Counted from the first letter of the stretch, positions 44,735 to 54,769 are shown. The stretch is DNA of 64,000 nucleotides from Hermatobates lingyangjiaoensis (GCA_026182355.1 JAPFBL010000522.1:124001-188000); one strand, 5' to 3'. The notes: generated by a model not told the origin, from the letters alone. Program-made: numbers and translations.

Positions 44735-44820
44735 AAAGTAATCTATGGACACAGAGGAAATATACGAACACACTTACAGTCTCTAATTTTTGGTTGAACC
44801 GTCATCAGGAGAATGGAGAA
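44735..44820 (-). mobile_element. RZ family B copy, decayed
   Basis: The core at about 44778-44813 has TCTC/GAGA, CTGATGA instead of CTGAAGA, a GGTTCAACC hairpin and AAAAATTAGAGA. Confidence 0.55.
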
Positions 44821-44824
44821 AATA

Positions 44825-45200
44825 GCAACAATTGTTTACTAAATAATTTAAAATCTTAAATATTTCATTTAAACCTTGACTATTTCACCCTCGTGCTTGA
44901 TATGTTAGACTTGTAATACTGATTAATGACGCTGTAGTTTGTAATCGATACTGCAAGATGCAGAAAATTAAAGTTATTGAATCGTATGTTTAACCAAGTG
45001 AAATACTTTCGAGAATCGATCGTTATATTTTGTTTAAAAAACACAGTTTTTTAAATTTCAGTTTTTGTTGATTTTTTAGTTTAATGTTTTGTTTTTAATA
45101 CATATAAGTACATCACATATACTTATATACATTAAAAAATATATAAATAGTTTTCTTTTTCTCGAGTTTTAGTCTGGGTTAATTACTTAACAATTGTTTT
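44825..45200. other. AT-rich DNA
   Basis: No feature recognised. Confidence 0.45.
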
Positions 45201-45204
45201 TTGG

Positions 45205-45260
45205 GTTCTACCACTAAGGATGTTTTGAAATAAAGACGAAACGTTTGCCAAAGAGGCTGT
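45205..45260 (+). ncRNA. RZ family U core
   Basis: AAGGATGTTTTGAAATAAAG forms the U hairpin, followed by GACGAAACGTTTGCC. GAA, ACGT and T are intact here; the box has decayed to CTAAGGA. Confidence 0.5.
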
Positions 45261-45701
45261 TTTAATTAATTACAGATTTTAAGTAATTAACTCTGAACAA
45301 ATCTCGACAAGAAGAAAGTTATTTATTAATAATTGTGGTCAAGAAAACAATACCTTGATTTAGAAAAAAATATACAATAATATTGAATCACTTGTGTAAT
45401 CTACTATTTTTTAAACACGCCGTGTCTCATCACGATGTGGTGGATATCAATAAAATGGCGAATATATAATCGATACGCTATAAAAAGGGAATTTTCATAA
45501 TTTCCTATTATTCTTACAATTTATAATAAATATTTGATAATTTTTTTCTTTAATAAGTTTAGTTTGCATAAATTCATGACGATATAGTGATAAGGTCAGT
45601 TGTTTATCTGTTTACTTTTACCTTAGCGTAAATTAGCTTAATTAATTCATTTTCACATATTTGATAATATTTAATTAACTACCATTTGTAGACTAATTGT
45701 A

Positions 45702-45767
45702 GCAGTAGAAGGCCTCTGGTCTGGAACTGCTAGTTACGACGTGCGCGGATATATTCGTTGGTCGTTG
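45702..45767 (+). mobile_element. 66-bp insert with an 11-bp target duplication
   Basis: Copy 2 of repeat m. GACTAATTGTA lies immediately before (45691-45701) and after (45768-45778). Between them are GCAGTAGAAGGCCTCTGGTC, AACTGCTAGTTACGACGTGC and GGATATATTCGTTGGTCGTT. There is no A tail and no terminal inverted repeat. The duplication shows it arrived by insertion. Confidence 0.75.
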
Positions 45768-46264
45768 GACTAATTGTAATTTATTATGCTTTATTTATAA
45801 GTATATTTCGAAAAGATAGTTATTGAACATATATATTCTTTTATATTAATTTTATTTGAGCTTTCCTTTTTTTTTTCATTTAATATGATTAATATTATGC
45901 AAAATAAGGTTGTGTGATGCACGAATGATTTGAAGGTGAACTCATGGACTAAAAGCTATTTCCTTTTTTTTATTTCGCACTATGTGAGAACTTAAAGTTT
46001 GAAACAATGGACTTTCCAAGTCAGTCAAGGTTTCCTTCCTCCTTCCAATGTGGAGTACTAATGTGGTGAAACCTATTGCCGTCCTGAGAAGAACAAATAA
46101 AGTAGAAACAACAAATCTTTAACGTGCTTTTGACAATCACCTCCATTTATCGATGATGGAAATGTCGAAAGTAAAATGTCCTCGAAATACGTAAAAATCA
46201 TTATAAGTGGACTTCAAAAAACTAAAATTCATAGAACGCGGAGCCTATGCTCGTACTATATACA

Positions 46265-46605
46265 ATATATATATAAACCCCAGTTGGATTTTTTACTCTG
46301 ACGAAAACCGCTTGTTACGGTTGAAAGATCTTAGTCTTGTTTTCCCATTTCTTATTGTGGTTTGATCTTTGATATATATATATATATATATAAACTTTCA
46401 CATAAACACGTGAAATAACAATCAATGATCAAACCACAATAAGAAATGGGAAAACAAGACTAAGATCTTTCAACCGTAACAAGCGGTCTTCGTCAGAGTC
46501 AAAAACCCAACTGAACACTAGATGCAGAAAACATCTGGTGAGGAGTTGAGAAGAGTTGTTTTCCCATTTCTTATTGTGGTTTGATCATTGATGTATAATA
46601 TATAT
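46265..46605. mobile_element. RZ family A cluster
   Basis: A plus copy (core 46293-46337, GACT changed to TACT), a TA tract, then a minus copy with an intact core (46458-46500: GACT/AGTC, CTGACGA, GACCG/CGGTT, AGATCT, T), an unrelated 40-bp piece and a second plus arm scrap (46557-46592). Confidence 0.7.
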
Positions 46606-46659
46606 ATATATATATATTATTATATTATTGATAAAAGTATCGATCGTGGAATAGAAAGA

Positions 46660-46849
46660 ATAGACTAAAGTTTATCGGGATTCGGTCAGTTCTTCAGCTT
46701 CAAATTAAACTCTCATTGCCAAAGTTTCGGCTTTTATTTAAAATCTTTTTCATAGGCCTACAAAACATAGGCCTCCTCTGAGAAACGTAGGCAATGAGAG
46801 TTTAATTTGAACCTGAAGAACTGACCGAGTCCTGATAAACTTTAGTTTC

Positions 46850-46850
<1 letters not shown>
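46660..46850. mobile_element. RZ family R variant foldback
   Basis: Arms AAAGTTTATCGGGATTCGGT and ACTGACCGAGTCCTGATAAA face each other. The left core (46717-46755, minus) keeps the ACTTTGGC half. The right core is mostly deleted (GAGAAACGTAGGC). Confidence 0.65.
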
Positions 46851-46880
<30 letters not shown>

Positions 46881-46889
46881 ATTTTATTT

Positions 46890-47060
46890 ATATATAAAGA
46901 TTTCACATAAACACGTGAAATAACAATCAATGATCAAACCAAATAAGAAATGGGAAAACAAGACTAAGATCTTTCAACCGTAACAAGCGATCTCTGTCAG
47001 AGTCAAAAACCCAACTGAAGATCTTAGTCTTGTTTTCACATTTCTTATTGTGGTTTGATC
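46890..47060. mobile_element. RZ family A foldback, right copy truncated
   Basis: The minus core is at about 46962-47005 (CTGACAGAGA box, GATCGCT hairpin changed). A plus arm begins at AGATCTTAGTC (47021), which is exactly stem III, so the right copy starts inside the core. Confidence 0.65.
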
Positions 47061-47349
47061 ATATATAATATATATATATTATATAAATATATTTATATAT
47101 ATATATATATAATACAATTAAAGAATAAATAAATTTATTTAATAAAAATTTATTATATATAAATTATTATTTATTTAATATTTTTGAATAATTTAATTTA
47201 CTCATTTTTCATTTATACTTCGTTTTTTATTAATTTTTTATTTTTCTTTTTTTTAATTTTATTTTTAAAATATGATTCTTTATTTAACTGCATTTATTTT
47301 TTTTATTATTTATTTTATTTAGCATTGTCTCCTGTTTTAGGTAGGATCT

Positions 47350-47532
47350 AAGAATAGTCGTTTGAATTCCAACATCCATTACGTTTAATACATATTCTAA
47401 AATGTTTATTTGAATACCAACATTTAGTTTAATACATATTCTAAAATGGTTATTTGAATATCAACATGTATTTGGTTTAAGACATATTCTGAAATGGTTA
47501 TTTGAATATCAACATCTGTTTGGTTTAAGATG
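47350..47532 (+). repeat. Tandem repeat of 45-48 bp
   Basis: Four units with TTATTTGAATATCAACAT and GGTTTAAGACATATTCT at 45-48-bp spacing. AT-rich DNA precedes it (47100-47340). Confidence 0.8.
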
Positions 47533-47581
47533 TACAAAATCTACAGAACTTGTATAAATAGTCTATAACAATTGTTTAAGG

Positions 47582-48082
47582 CCGTGGTTTCCAACCTGTG
47601 GGGCGCGCCTCCCTAAGGGGGCGCGAAGGGCTGACAGGGGGGGCGCAAGCACTTCATAAATAGAAAAAATTACTTAGTTACTAAGTAATTTTTCTAAATA
47701 CAATTATAAATTATTTCAAATGCTACTTTATTACGTTTTTATTTTATTACGTTTTGCGACATCATACTTGTGTGAATCAGGATTTAGTTCAGTTGCTGTT
47801 CTCAAAACAAAATACCGTTCTCGCTTAGTAATAGAAAAGGAATTACGGGTCTCAATTTCATCACATTCTCCAAGATTTGAGGAACTCTGCTCAAATTGAA
47901 AGCCTATACATTCAATCATACATATGAGTACATAATTATGTATTGTATCATTTTTTATCTCTGACTTGTGCCGACTATGACAGTAAATATCAATATTTAA
48001 ACCAGAGTGGTGGGGGGGGGGGCGCAGGGAACTTATTATTTAATGACGGGGGGCGAGAATTCGAAAAGGTTGGAAACCACTG
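47582..48082. mobile_element. hAT element, non-autonomous
   Basis: The ends are CCGTGGTTTCCAACCTGTGG and, inverted, CAGTGGTTTCCAACCTTTTC. Perfect 8-bp target duplications GTTTAAGG lie at 47574-47581 and 48083-48090. G/C runs lie inside both ends. A 62-codon minus frame (47731-47919, with ETRNSFSITKRERYFVLRTA) may be a transposase relic; I do not recognise it. Confidence 0.9.
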
Positions 48083-48099
48083 GTTTAAGGTACATGCTA

Positions 48100-48547
48100 T
48101 AATCTTCTGTTATAATTTACCTAAATACCTTAGATTGAAAACATATATTAAAGATATTTGCTAAGGCTTTCTTTCACGCATTAGTTGCTGTTTTCGTTTT
48201 TTTTTTTGGCTTTAGCATTTTCATTTACTTCCGTTATGTTTTCAGATTGTATATTGCGTTAGCCTATGTTCAGACATCCCTAATGACCCGTATGGGCTTT
48301 TATTCCCTACTGTCATTGTTTAGCTAGCATTAATAACTCCCCCCCCCCCCCCACTGGTAGTGGGATCTTTTTGAAGCTATATTTTTAGATGCGCCAACAC
48401 TTAAGCTAGTATAAACAAAGGACAGCTAGCTGCACACCCACTTGAGCTCAACAAGGTCGCCGGTGGACATTTATATCTCACACCTCGCTTGCCTCCTTAT
48501 AGTTAGTTCTATTGTCCCTCCTCTCCTCACAGTCATCATTCTATACA

Positions 48548-48580
<33 letters not shown>
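48100..48580. other. No gene recognised; C run and TA tract
   Basis: A 14-base C run lies at 48339 and a TA tract at 48553-48586. The part 48430-48545 is of moderate GC without a clear frame. Confidence 0.4.
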
Positions 48581-48584
<4 letters not shown>

Positions 48585-48587
<3 letters not shown>

Positions 48588-48738
48588 TTATCAGCCTTTG
48601 GAGCGATTCACATCTTTTCCTGAAGACGAGGACATCAAAATATAGTAGTGAGTTCAGTGATTTCTTTTCTATGTGTTCTTTTTAAATTCTAGTTTATTCA
48701 GTTCGAAGAATCGTTTCATCTAATTGTCATATATATAT
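48585..48738 (+). mobile_element. RZ family Y copy
   Basis: The core at about 48609-48653 has CTGAAGA, C, GAGGACATC (partly decayed hairpin), AAAATATAGTA and GTGAGTTCAG. The tail includes a TCAGTTCGAAGAATCGTTTC block, the Y version of the second hairpin. A second copy lies at 63315-63390. Confidence 0.55.
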
Positions 48739-48769
48739 ATATATATGAATTAAACACCACAATAAACAA

Positions 48770-48831
48770 ATATAAATTAATTACAATGCTCTATGGCCTT
48801 TCGTTACAACATCATCAAAGTGCTAAATATA

Positions 48832-48880
<49 letters not shown>

Positions 48881-49270
48881 TATAAATAGGCAGCAGATCC
48901 TCTTTTAAACAAGTATCATTAAAATTAACCGTAGTATCGGCAATCACGATCTTAAGACTGAGAGATTCGATCCTACGAACTAACCTCCTGCTAACAGGGT
49001 TCAACTGGAAAAGGAGTTTGCCAAGTGACATGTTAAATTAAAATCGATGACTCATGCTTAGTCATTGCTATAAATAGATTAAAAGGATAGTACAGGTTAA
49101 TATAAAGAGAAGGTCAAAGGTCAATTATGAACAAAAAACAAGCGGTTAGAATAAAAGAGTTGAAAGGTCAACGGTATAACTGGACTAGATTAAGAAAATT
49201 AATAATAATAATAATAATAATAATATAAAATAATAATACTAATAATAATAATGTTAATAATAATTAATAA
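48770..49270 (-). mobile_element. PLE copy with the coding interior replaced by (TA)n
   Basis: On the minus strand: AAT-rich DNA (49200-49270), a 5' region (49032-49200), an N-terminal coding piece (48895-49031), 44 bp of (TA)n, then a V-like core (48785-48825: TTGATGA, GTT/AAC, GAA, AGGCC). The RT and endonuclease parts are gone. 58440-58845 is a second copy of the 5' part. Confidence 0.7.
48895..49031 (-). pseudogene. PLE N-terminal coding remnant
   Basis: The frame starts MSLGKLLFQLNPVSRRLVRR, continues ESLSLKIVIADTTVNFNDTC and ends KEDLLPIYT before (TA)n. The start codon follows an AT-rich leader. FN..C....LLPxYT matches the other three N-terminal scraps. No stop interrupts it. Confidence 0.55.
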
Positions 49271-49432
49271 TAATAATAATTAAGATTAATAGTAAACTAG
49301 AAAAGATATATTAAATAAAGAGTTGAAAGAGAGTAAGAATTAATAGGGAAGGTATAGTTAGTTAGAAAATAAAGAAAACAATAATAATAATAACCCATAT
49401 TAATAATAATATATAATTATATATATACACCA

Positions 49433-49640
49433 CATTCGACGATGGTCGAAATATCGATGTGAGTTATGTCTGTGTCTTTCTGTGTATTTCCTTCGTTTTT
49501 AATTTATTTTATTTAATATATATATATATATGAACTTCTGCCTTTGAAAAAGGTTTTAAATAAAGACCGAAACTTTGGCTATGAGAGTTTAATTTGAACC
49601 TGAAGAACTGACCGAGTCCCGATAAACTTTAGTTTTGTAT
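49433..49640 (+). mobile_element. Family F right half and family R variant
   Basis: 49433-49520 is a family F right half beginning CGACGATGGTCGAAATATCG (box missing). After a TA tract, an R variant (core 49537-49580: GGTTTTAAATAAAGACC, GAA, ACTTTGGC) continues to AACTGACCGAGTCCCGA. Confidence 0.6.
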
Positions 49641-49697
49641 ATGTATATATATAATACATCACGATTTGTTTTCTTGACCCAGTATTCAAATGATATA

Positions 49698-49950
49698 TGT
49701 TTTTTTTTGAGGTTTAAGGTCTTATGATTGAAAATAATCATTTCAAGGATGTTTTGATATATATTTATGTTATCTTAAGGGCTGCAAATAGTACTATTAT
49801 TATTAAATAACCAAAATTATAGTAATAGTGGTGATAATTGTAAAAAATCTTGTTGTAGCCGTGAAGGTGACATAAATACTCGTATATGACAAAACGTCAG
49901 CGATAGAATTATTTTCAGTCATAAGACCTCAACCATAAAAAAAAACTATA
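49698..49950. mobile_element. RZ family W foldback
   Basis: The arms TTGAGGTTTAAGGTCTTATG (49709) and CATAAGACCTCAA face each other. The right core (about 49857-49903) reads CCGTGAAGGTGACATAAATA and ACAAAACGTCAGC, a decayed box, hairpin and ACGTC. The left core is more damaged. Confidence 0.55.
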
Positions 49951-50013
49951 TATATTGAAATATCGAACAGGTAATTAGTGGCATTAAAACATAATTAACT
50001 AGTAGGTCAAAAG

Positions 50014-51040
50014 ATGAGTTTCTTGAGGATTTTTGGTCTGAAGAAATAACAATCCTGTTTATTCGCTGACGTTTCGCCAAAAAGTGTTTAACTGTTTCAA
50101 GTCTAAAACCAATTTATTGACGACATAAGTAGTGGAAACAAATATATCGATGGAATGCCAACCTAAAGAAAAGAAAAAGACAGTAAACCAAACCCTAAAC
50201 ACCACATAAAGTAAAAGAAAACTACAAATATAGCCAGTGTTATTTTTTTTTGATAGAAAACACGTGATGTTTAAACATAATTACTTTTTATTAGTTATTA
50301 ATTAATTATTAGAAATTTGTTTTTATGCAATACCATTTCTTCTATGTAGTTCACTATTTTGTTTGTGTGTTTCTTTCAGTTCCCTTTTTATATAATCTTC
50401 CTTTTTTTGTCATGAACCATAGTAGACTATAGTTAAGTTGAAATAGGAGGGGTGTCTTGTTTTTGTTTTCTGGTTATGCAACTTCCCTTTCTCTTCGTAT
50501 CTGATATGATGCTGGAAGATAAAGGCATGGAACGTAAATAGTTTTTCTTCAAAAAAAAAAGTTAACAATTTTATAGTTTTTCCCCTTATTTTGTTTTATT
50601 TTGCTTATTTGTATTGTTTGTTAATTTTCTTACTTGCAGTGTTTTTGTTGTCTGTTTGTTCCTTGAATGGTCTGTTGGAGGTATCCTCGCAAAATTATTT
50701 TGCAATATTACTTATTATTTTGCAATATTACGCAAATTTTTTTTGCCTTAATAATTAATAAAATATAGTAATGTTTAAACAACACATGTTTTTTATTAAG
50801 AAAAAAGTAACACTGGCTATATTTATGGTTTTCTTTTACTTTATGTGGTGTTTATGGTTTGATTTATTGTTTTGTTTTGGTTGATATTCCGCGGATATAT
50901 TTGTTTTCACTACTTAAGTCGTCAAAAAATTAGTCTTAGCCCTGAAAATGCCAAACAATTTTCGGCCGAACGTCGGCGTATAAGCAGAAGTGTTATTTCT
51001 TTAGACCAAAATTCCTCAAGAAACCTATCTCTGAACTTGA
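50014..51040. mobile_element. Long inverted repeat, RZ family Q
   Basis: Arms of about 270 bp (50014-50283 and 50766-51040) face each other across about 480 bp of unrelated AT-rich DNA. The right core (50938-50980) has CTGAAAA, T, a GCC...GGC hairpin, GAA, CGTC and GGC. The left one is decayed. Arms share CACTTTATGTGGTGTTTA-type sequence. Confidence 0.75.
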
Positions 51041-51064
51041 ATAATTGGTGGTCGAGAAGCTATC

Positions 51065-51505
51065 AATATTGACTAGTAGTATTTAAACGTAAGGAGCATA
51101 ACATGTATTTAATTGAAATCTTGTTTATTTATATTTTATAATTATTATTGATATAAAACACATAAAGCAAGTATTATTATATGTATTTCATGGAGAATTT
51201 TGAAAATGTTTTCAATTTTCTCATTCTATCGGACAATATAACTACATTTCGTTTACTAAAATCCATGTTTATTCTTTTAATCAACATATTTCTGTCTCCT
51301 TACACCATAACATATTTTAGATTAAATAATGAAACAACATTTTGCCTCTTATATTCATCTAACTAGGGGTTTCTGCACACTGTCCATTTCCAATTTGGTA
51401 CAAAACCGGTTCAAAAAGTCCGAAATTAACATACGAAGTAAGATGGCTATCTCGTTATTTAACATAAATTATGCAATTTTTTTGTGGTACTGACAATAGC
51501 AATAT
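51065..51505. other. AT-rich stretch, nothing recognised
   Basis: Short Ile/Phe-rich frames only. No supported feature. Confidence 0.45.
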
Positions 51506-51508
51506 AAC

Positions 51509-51511
<3 letters not shown>

Positions 51512-51560
<49 letters not shown>
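51512..51560. repeat. (TA)n tract
   Basis: About 48 bp of uninterrupted TA, at the end of the family G element. Confidence 0.95.
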
Positions 51561-51564
<4 letters not shown>

Positions 51565-51574
51565 TTAAATTACA

Positions 51575-52075
51575 CAAAGCACGACACAGAAAAGAGAATA
51601 CAAAGAAAACTTACAGAATTCAATATTTCGAACTGTTGTTCGTCATCAGGAGAGTAGACTAGTAGAGAGGACGAAGTGAGAGAGATCTCCCCACGTCGAA
51701 ACGGAGCGCGAATGAAGAAATAAAGAGTCAACCGAAGAGAGCAGCACTAGCGTAAAAAAGGAGCTAGGCACTAAACGTCGGAGAACGGAGAAAGCAAAAA
51801 CAATAGATAAAATTATAAAAATTAAAAATTATAAAAAAGGAAATAATAAAATAAATAAATAAATAAAATAAAAAATATATATAATAAAAAAAGGAAAAAA
51901 AATATAATAATAAAATAAAAAAAAATATATATGAATATGAATATATAAGTTAAAAATAAAAGAAAAAACAAATAAAAGTTAACGCTTCTGATTTAAACCG
52001 GGATCTGATCGGGCCCCCAATAACCATATGTGGGCCTCCTCAGACGCTCATAATGTCAAACTACGGTCATCAGTG
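51575..52075 (-). mobile_element. PLE 3' end, family G
   Basis: In minus order: coding tail (51979-52075), AT-rich 3' region with AAT and AAAT runs (51780-51975), a GC-richer leader (51660-51775), the core (51616-51654: CTGATGA, GAAC/GTTC, GAA, ATAT, T), CTGTAAGTTTTC and (TA)n. This is one of the clearest views of how the core sits behind the coding region. Confidence 0.75.
51979..52075 (-). pseudogene. PLE C-terminal (GIY-YIG-end-like) remnant
   Basis: DDRSLTL, an in-frame TGA in place of an Arg codon, then ASEEAHIWLLGARSDPGLN and QKR before a stop. The stop position and the ASEEA...LLGAR...PGLN pattern match 62844-62964 and 63741-63850. GIY-YIG nucleases commonly end in an E...I..L.P.LN segment, which is why I suggest that domain. 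Confidence 0.55.
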
Positions 52076-52111
52076 GTCACTAGCTTAATGATTGAACTAT
52101 ATATAGATATA

Positions 52112-52138
<27 letters not shown>

Positions 52139-52144
<6 letters not shown>

Positions 52145-52390
52145 AAGATTTCACATAAACACGTGAAATAACAATCAATGATCAAACCACAATAAGAAAT
52201 GGGAAAACAAGACTAAGATCTTTTAACCATAACAAGCGGTCTTCGTCAGAGTCAAAAACCCAACTGGGTTATTTTTTCCAAACCCAAGTAACCCAAGTTG
52301 GGTTTTTGACTCTGACGAAGACCGCTTGTTACGGTTGAAAGATCTTAGTGTTGTTTTCCCATTTCTTATTGTGGTTTGATCATTGATATA
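52139..52390. mobile_element. RZ family A foldback, both cores nearly intact
   Basis: The minus core (52211-52253) and plus core (52307-52350) face each other. The plus core has GACT/AGTG (one change), CTGACGA, A, GACCG/CGGTT, GAA, AGATCT, T. Arms of about 110 bp end in the TTTCAC...GTGAAA hairpin. Confidence 0.8.
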
Positions 52391-52394
52391 AGTA

Positions 52395-52725
52395 TATACT
52401 TCTTCGACGAAAAGACAACGGTTGGTCTCCAACCGTCTCTGAACCAGTGCGCTTGGTTTACCTCTCTTATCTCTCTTCAAAACTGTTCAAACCGAAAATT
52501 AAAGATTGTAAGTGTGTGCTTTTAATTTCACTATGTCTCTTTATGTATATTGAACTATATATATGATGAAACCGCAATAAGAAATGGGAAAAAAGATTTT
52601 CAACCTAACAAGCGGTTTTCGTCAGAGTCAAAAACCCAACGACTAAGTATATTTCCCATTTCTTATTCTGCTTTGATCTTTGATTGTTATTTCACGTCTT
52701 TATTGTGAAATCTTGTTTATATATA
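52395..52725. mobile_element. Family B copy and truncated family A foldback
   Basis: The B leader GTCTCTGAACCAGTGCGCTT leads to a mutated core at 52471-52506 (CTTCAAAACTGTTCAAACC, GAAAATTAAAGA). After a short TA tract, family A arms face each other (52563-52640 and 52650-52720) with only one partial core. Confidence 0.6.
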
Positions 52726-52732
52726 TATATAT

Positions 52733-53107
52733 AGGTGTGTTCTCTAATCGGGGTTCGGTCAATTTTCCAGGATAAAAAATCAAACTCTCGTTGCCAACGT
52801 TTCGGTTTTATTTAAAACCTTTTTCATAGGCAGAAGTAAGAATTTTTTAGCTAAGAAAATGAAATTTACATTATTTAAAGGAACAACAATGTTAGCCGGA
52901 CAAAACCTTCGACTAGACTGTCTAGTCGAAGGTTTTTTCCGGCTAACATTGTTGTTCCTTTAAATAATGTAAATTTCATTTTCTTAGTTAAAAAATTCTT
53001 ACTTCTGCCTATGAAAAAGGTTTTAAATAAAACCGAAACGTTGGCAACGAGAGTTTGATTTTTTATCCTGGAAAATTGACCGAACCCCGATTAGAGAACA
53101 CACCTAT
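52733..53107. mobile_element. RZ family R near-perfect 375-bp palindrome
   Basis: Two R copies (about 187 bp each) meet at GACTAGACTGTCTAGTC. The minus core (52797-52838) and plus core (53006-53048) have stem GGTTTT/AAAACC, GAA, ACGT, T and TGCC/GGCA, but the box is TATGAAA. The ends are GGTGTGTTCTCTAATCGGGG and its complement. Few mismatches separate the arms, so it formed recently or is kept by conversion. Confidence 0.9.
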
Positions 53108-53117
53108 TCTATCAAAC

Positions 53118-53300
53118 GGTCGATATATCATTGAATCTGTCATATATATATATATACTTAAAATAAACTGTGACACATAGAAAGAAACAACAAGGACTCA
53201 CTTTTCAATATTTTATTTTCAGTTTTCTTTTTTAACACTTTTTTTAAGTGAATCTGTCCTGCCGGACCGTTTTTCGTTTACTAGGTATATATCAATATTG
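53118..53300. mobile_element. RZ family K arms without a core
   Basis: The left arm (ACTTAAAATAAACTGTGACA, then GACTCACTTTTCAATATT) meets a right arm with the hairpin TGTCCTGCCGGACCGTTTTT. The core itself has been lost at the junction. Confidence 0.55.
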
Positions 53301-53459
53301 TTAAATGGCAGAGCAGATTCTGCATTCATGATTTTTTTGAGCAATTATTCTTTTTTTCTAATCACATTTCTATACTGCAAAGGTAATGAAAATAACAAAT
53401 TTTCCAGAGACATACTGGAGGCAATAACATAGTATAAGAACTGATAATATATTATATAT

Positions 53460-53590
53460 ATATTTACTTCTCAACGCGAGTACTTTGCACTTCTTCCCGA
53501 AGATGACGGATGTCGAAATATCGAGTGAGTTCTGTAGTGACTTTCTGTGTTCTTTCCTATTCGTTAAAGTTTATATTTATATATAATTGC
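53460..53590 (+). mobile_element. RZ family D copy
   Basis: The leader CTTCTCAACGCGAGTACTTT leads to a core at 53487-53528: CTTC, CCGAAGA, T, GAC/GTC around GGAT, GAA, ATAT, C, then GAGTGAGTTC with one base missing in stem I. Confidence 0.65.
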
Positions 53591-53594
53591 TGGT

Positions 53595-54470
53595 TGCCAC
53601 AGATACTTAGTAGTATCTTTTATTTAATTTTATTAAAATAAATTCTTTTATGCTCGTTATTGAGAATGAAAAACTGGTATGATCAGAAAAGACAAAATCT
53701 TTACAGTTTTTCTTTATGCAAAGTTTAACGACCGGCGTTGATTCTATAAGCAGAAGGCATGGGTTTTGTCAGTCCGTCTGTTATCTATCGGCTGCCAAAC
53801 AAGAGCTTTCAATAAATAAAACAACGATAATATATAATTGTGGAAGCAGATTTGTTGGTGATGGTTTTATAAAATTAGTAGATAAATTTTAATACCGTAA
53901 CATTTTAAAATAGAAACAGTTTGAAATGGATAAATTTCTATCGAGGGGAGATATCTTGCGGTTTTTGAGCCCTGCTAAGTTGTATTCTGCGATAAAGAAC
54001 GCTTGTTTTGTCGTACTCTTTCCCCGTTTTAATGGATCTCATATCCTGGTTGGACTAGTTAAGTCTATACTGTGGGGGAGGAGGCGATTCTATCAGGCCT
54101 CTTCTATTTCAGATGTCTGATAGCTTTGCTCAATTACTTTGGCCTCCCCCCCCCTTAAAGTCTAATTTACTTCTGCTTTATCATTGGTCCATTCAAAATC
54201 CCAGCCATTTCACCCCCTTACAAAGCAAATAACACATATCTCATTGTCTTCAATATTGCCTAAGACAAGAATTTTCTCAGGAGTAAATTTATTGTTAGTT
54301 TTTTCAATTATTCCTATATCAATTGTGGTTTTTTTTTCTATGCATTTCTATCCAACTTATGATTAGGTTAGGTTATATCAAAAAACCTAAAACGTTAACA
54401 CGCTTATGCGCTAACTAAGGGGCGAAGGTGTTCCTCATTTCTGACTCTGTAGCCATTAACAATGGTTGAA
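53595..54470. other. No gene recognised
   Basis: A 64-codon frame (53926-54120, plus, MDKFLSRGDILRFLSPAKLY) has fair composition, but no domain is recognised. A C run lies at 54147. Confidence 0.4.
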
Positions 54471-54473
54471 AGG

Positions 54474-54768
54474 GGGCCACGGTAGCCTAGTGCCGACTTG
54501 CTCACGTCTGGACTGGTAGATTCGGGGTTCAATACCCACTCTTGCTCTCGATTTATTCACGCGAGAGGTGAATAAATCCGAGCCCAACGTTTCCTCGGTG
54601 AATATATTAAGCTGTCGGCCCCGAACCTTTATGATATCAGGTACTCAATAAAGATTCTTTCTCTAAATACACTTTAGTTAGGCAAAATTTAGGACTCCTA
54701 AAGTAGAATGTTCATTGTGTGGTGTGATCTCTTGTGTGACTGCCACAACAACCTAACCTAACCTAACC
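54474..54768 (+). mobile_element. tRNA-derived SINE, full length, with CCTAA tail
   Basis: The head GGCCACGGTAGCCTAGTGCC (A-box region), the B box GGGGTTCAATACC, the body with CGAGAGGTGAATAAATCCG and AGGCAAAATTTAGGACTCC, then a tail of four to five CCTAA units (54750-54768). This is the only full-length plus-strand copy. Confidence 0.9.
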
Positions 54769-54769
54769 A

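Noticed and set aside
47731..47919. 62-codon frame in the hAT element as a host gene
   Set aside because: It lies wholly inside a transposon with perfect target duplications, so at most it is a transposase relic.
54749..54768. Interstitial telomere from a chromosome fusion
   Set aside because: The CCTAA units sit at the 3' end of a SINE copy and related SINEs show the same tail, so they belong to the SINE.
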